From NCBI GenBank assembly GCA_902773215.1, contig CACYDQ010000153.1, positions 1 to 5,137 on the forward strand: 5,137 nucleotides of DNA. The letters run 5' to 3'. Positions 5,027 to 5,137 of the stretch are shown here, piece after piece. Numbering within the stretch: position 1 is the first letter of the stretch; each line of letters starts with the position of its first letter. Below the pieces are notes generated by a model. That model did not search any database. It had not been told where the DNA came from and saw only the letters and a program-made list of their open reading frames with translations. Made by a program: the position numbers and the translations under genes. Source of the stretch: an uncultured Spirochaetaceae bacterium (GTDB taxonomy: Bacteria > Spirochaetota > Spirochaetia > Treponematales > Treponemataceae).

Positions 5027-5052
5027 GCGGTCATGCACAGTAAACTTGGCAC
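5004..5052 (+). repeat. direct repeat across the promoter (putative operator pair)
   Basis: AGTAAACTTTGCAC (5004-5017) and AGTAAACTTGGCAC (5039-5052) match at 13 of 14 positions and start 35 bases apart. The first copy lies wholly in the spacer between the -35 and -10 boxes; the second begins just after the expected transcript start. This arrangement is typical of repressor sites. Each copy contains a small AGT-AA-ACT dyad. Confidence 0.6.
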
Positions 5053-5077
5053 AAAGAACAGGTCACGGGGGGCTTCC

Positions 5078-5137
5078 GTGAACCTGCAGCGGCTCAGGCG
5101 CTTCACGCTGACTATTTCATTGCTGGCCTTTCCAGCA
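5078..5137 (+). CDS. start of an unidentified gene with signal-peptide-like N-terminus (partial)
   Basis: From a GTG at 5078 the frame reads (M)NLQRLRRF, then TLTISLLAFPA, and leaves the window. Three arginines followed by a hydrophobic stretch resemble the beginning of a Sec signal peptide, so the product may be exported or membrane-bound. A G-run (GGGGGG, 5067-5072) five bases before the GTG may act as the ribosome binding site. The frame is also open from ATG 5033, which would add 15 polar residues; I prefer GTG because of the G-run and the distance from the promoter. The coding sequence is more GC-rich than the operon at 317-3423. Too little is present to name a family. Confidence 0.45.
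   Translation, partial: MNLQRLRRFTLTISLLAFPA

Overview
The window looks like chromosomal DNA from a host-associated spirochaete, most likely a gut or rumen Treponema. This is inferred from the protein style (a DUF1848 protein, a CMD-family protein with a GWPKGW motif, an XRE-type repressor tail), from strong AGGAG-type ribosome binding sites and from mixed A/T-rich and GC-rich stretches. No rRNA, tRNA or other species-diagnostic gene is present, so this is a moderate-confidence guess. TGA is used as a normal stop and TGG as tryptophan, so the standard bacterial code applies.

Layout. Bases 1-222 hold, on the minus strand, the C-terminal remnant of an alpha/beta hydrolase with an in-frame TGA. 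Bases 198-300 form a notable control region: a strong sigma70-type promoter reading rightward (TTGACA, 17 bp, TATATT) sits between two inverted near-copies of a ~28 bp sequence, with a perfect 9-bp dyad just upstream of the -35 box. It drives a likely three-gene operon on the plus strand (317-3423): a DXS-like thiamine-diphosphate enzyme, a carboxymuconolactone-decarboxylase-family protein, and an aldo/keto reductase that appears to carry a signal peptide. Bases 3482-4533, on the minus strand, hold a DUF1848 protein (cysteine-rich, radical-SAM-like C-terminus) whose last codons run straight into a remnant of a MATE efflux transporter. Bases 4534-5077 contain the DUF1848 promoter, the C-terminal remnant of an XRE-type regulator, a small hairpin, and a second strong plus-strand promoter (TTGACA, 17 bp, TATGAT) with a direct repeat across it. 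The window ends inside a new gene that seems to start with a GTG codon and a signal-peptide-like sequence.

How the parts may work together. The operon enzyme at 317-2071 resembles DXP synthase in its cofactor-binding parts, but most residues that hold glyceraldehyde 3-phosphate in true DXS are replaced. It probably joins pyruvate to some other acceptor to make a hydroxyketone. The reductase in the same operon could reduce such a product, and its cofactor pocket has lost the basic residues that usually hold NADPH. The role of the CMD protein is unknown. Around this operon, three or four gene fragments (hydrolase, MATE, XRE tail, and the chimeric end of DUF1848) show that the region has been rearranged repeatedly. 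I regard the DXS-like/CMD/AKR operon with its mirrored promoter region as the best candidate for an undescribed system here; its function is inference only.
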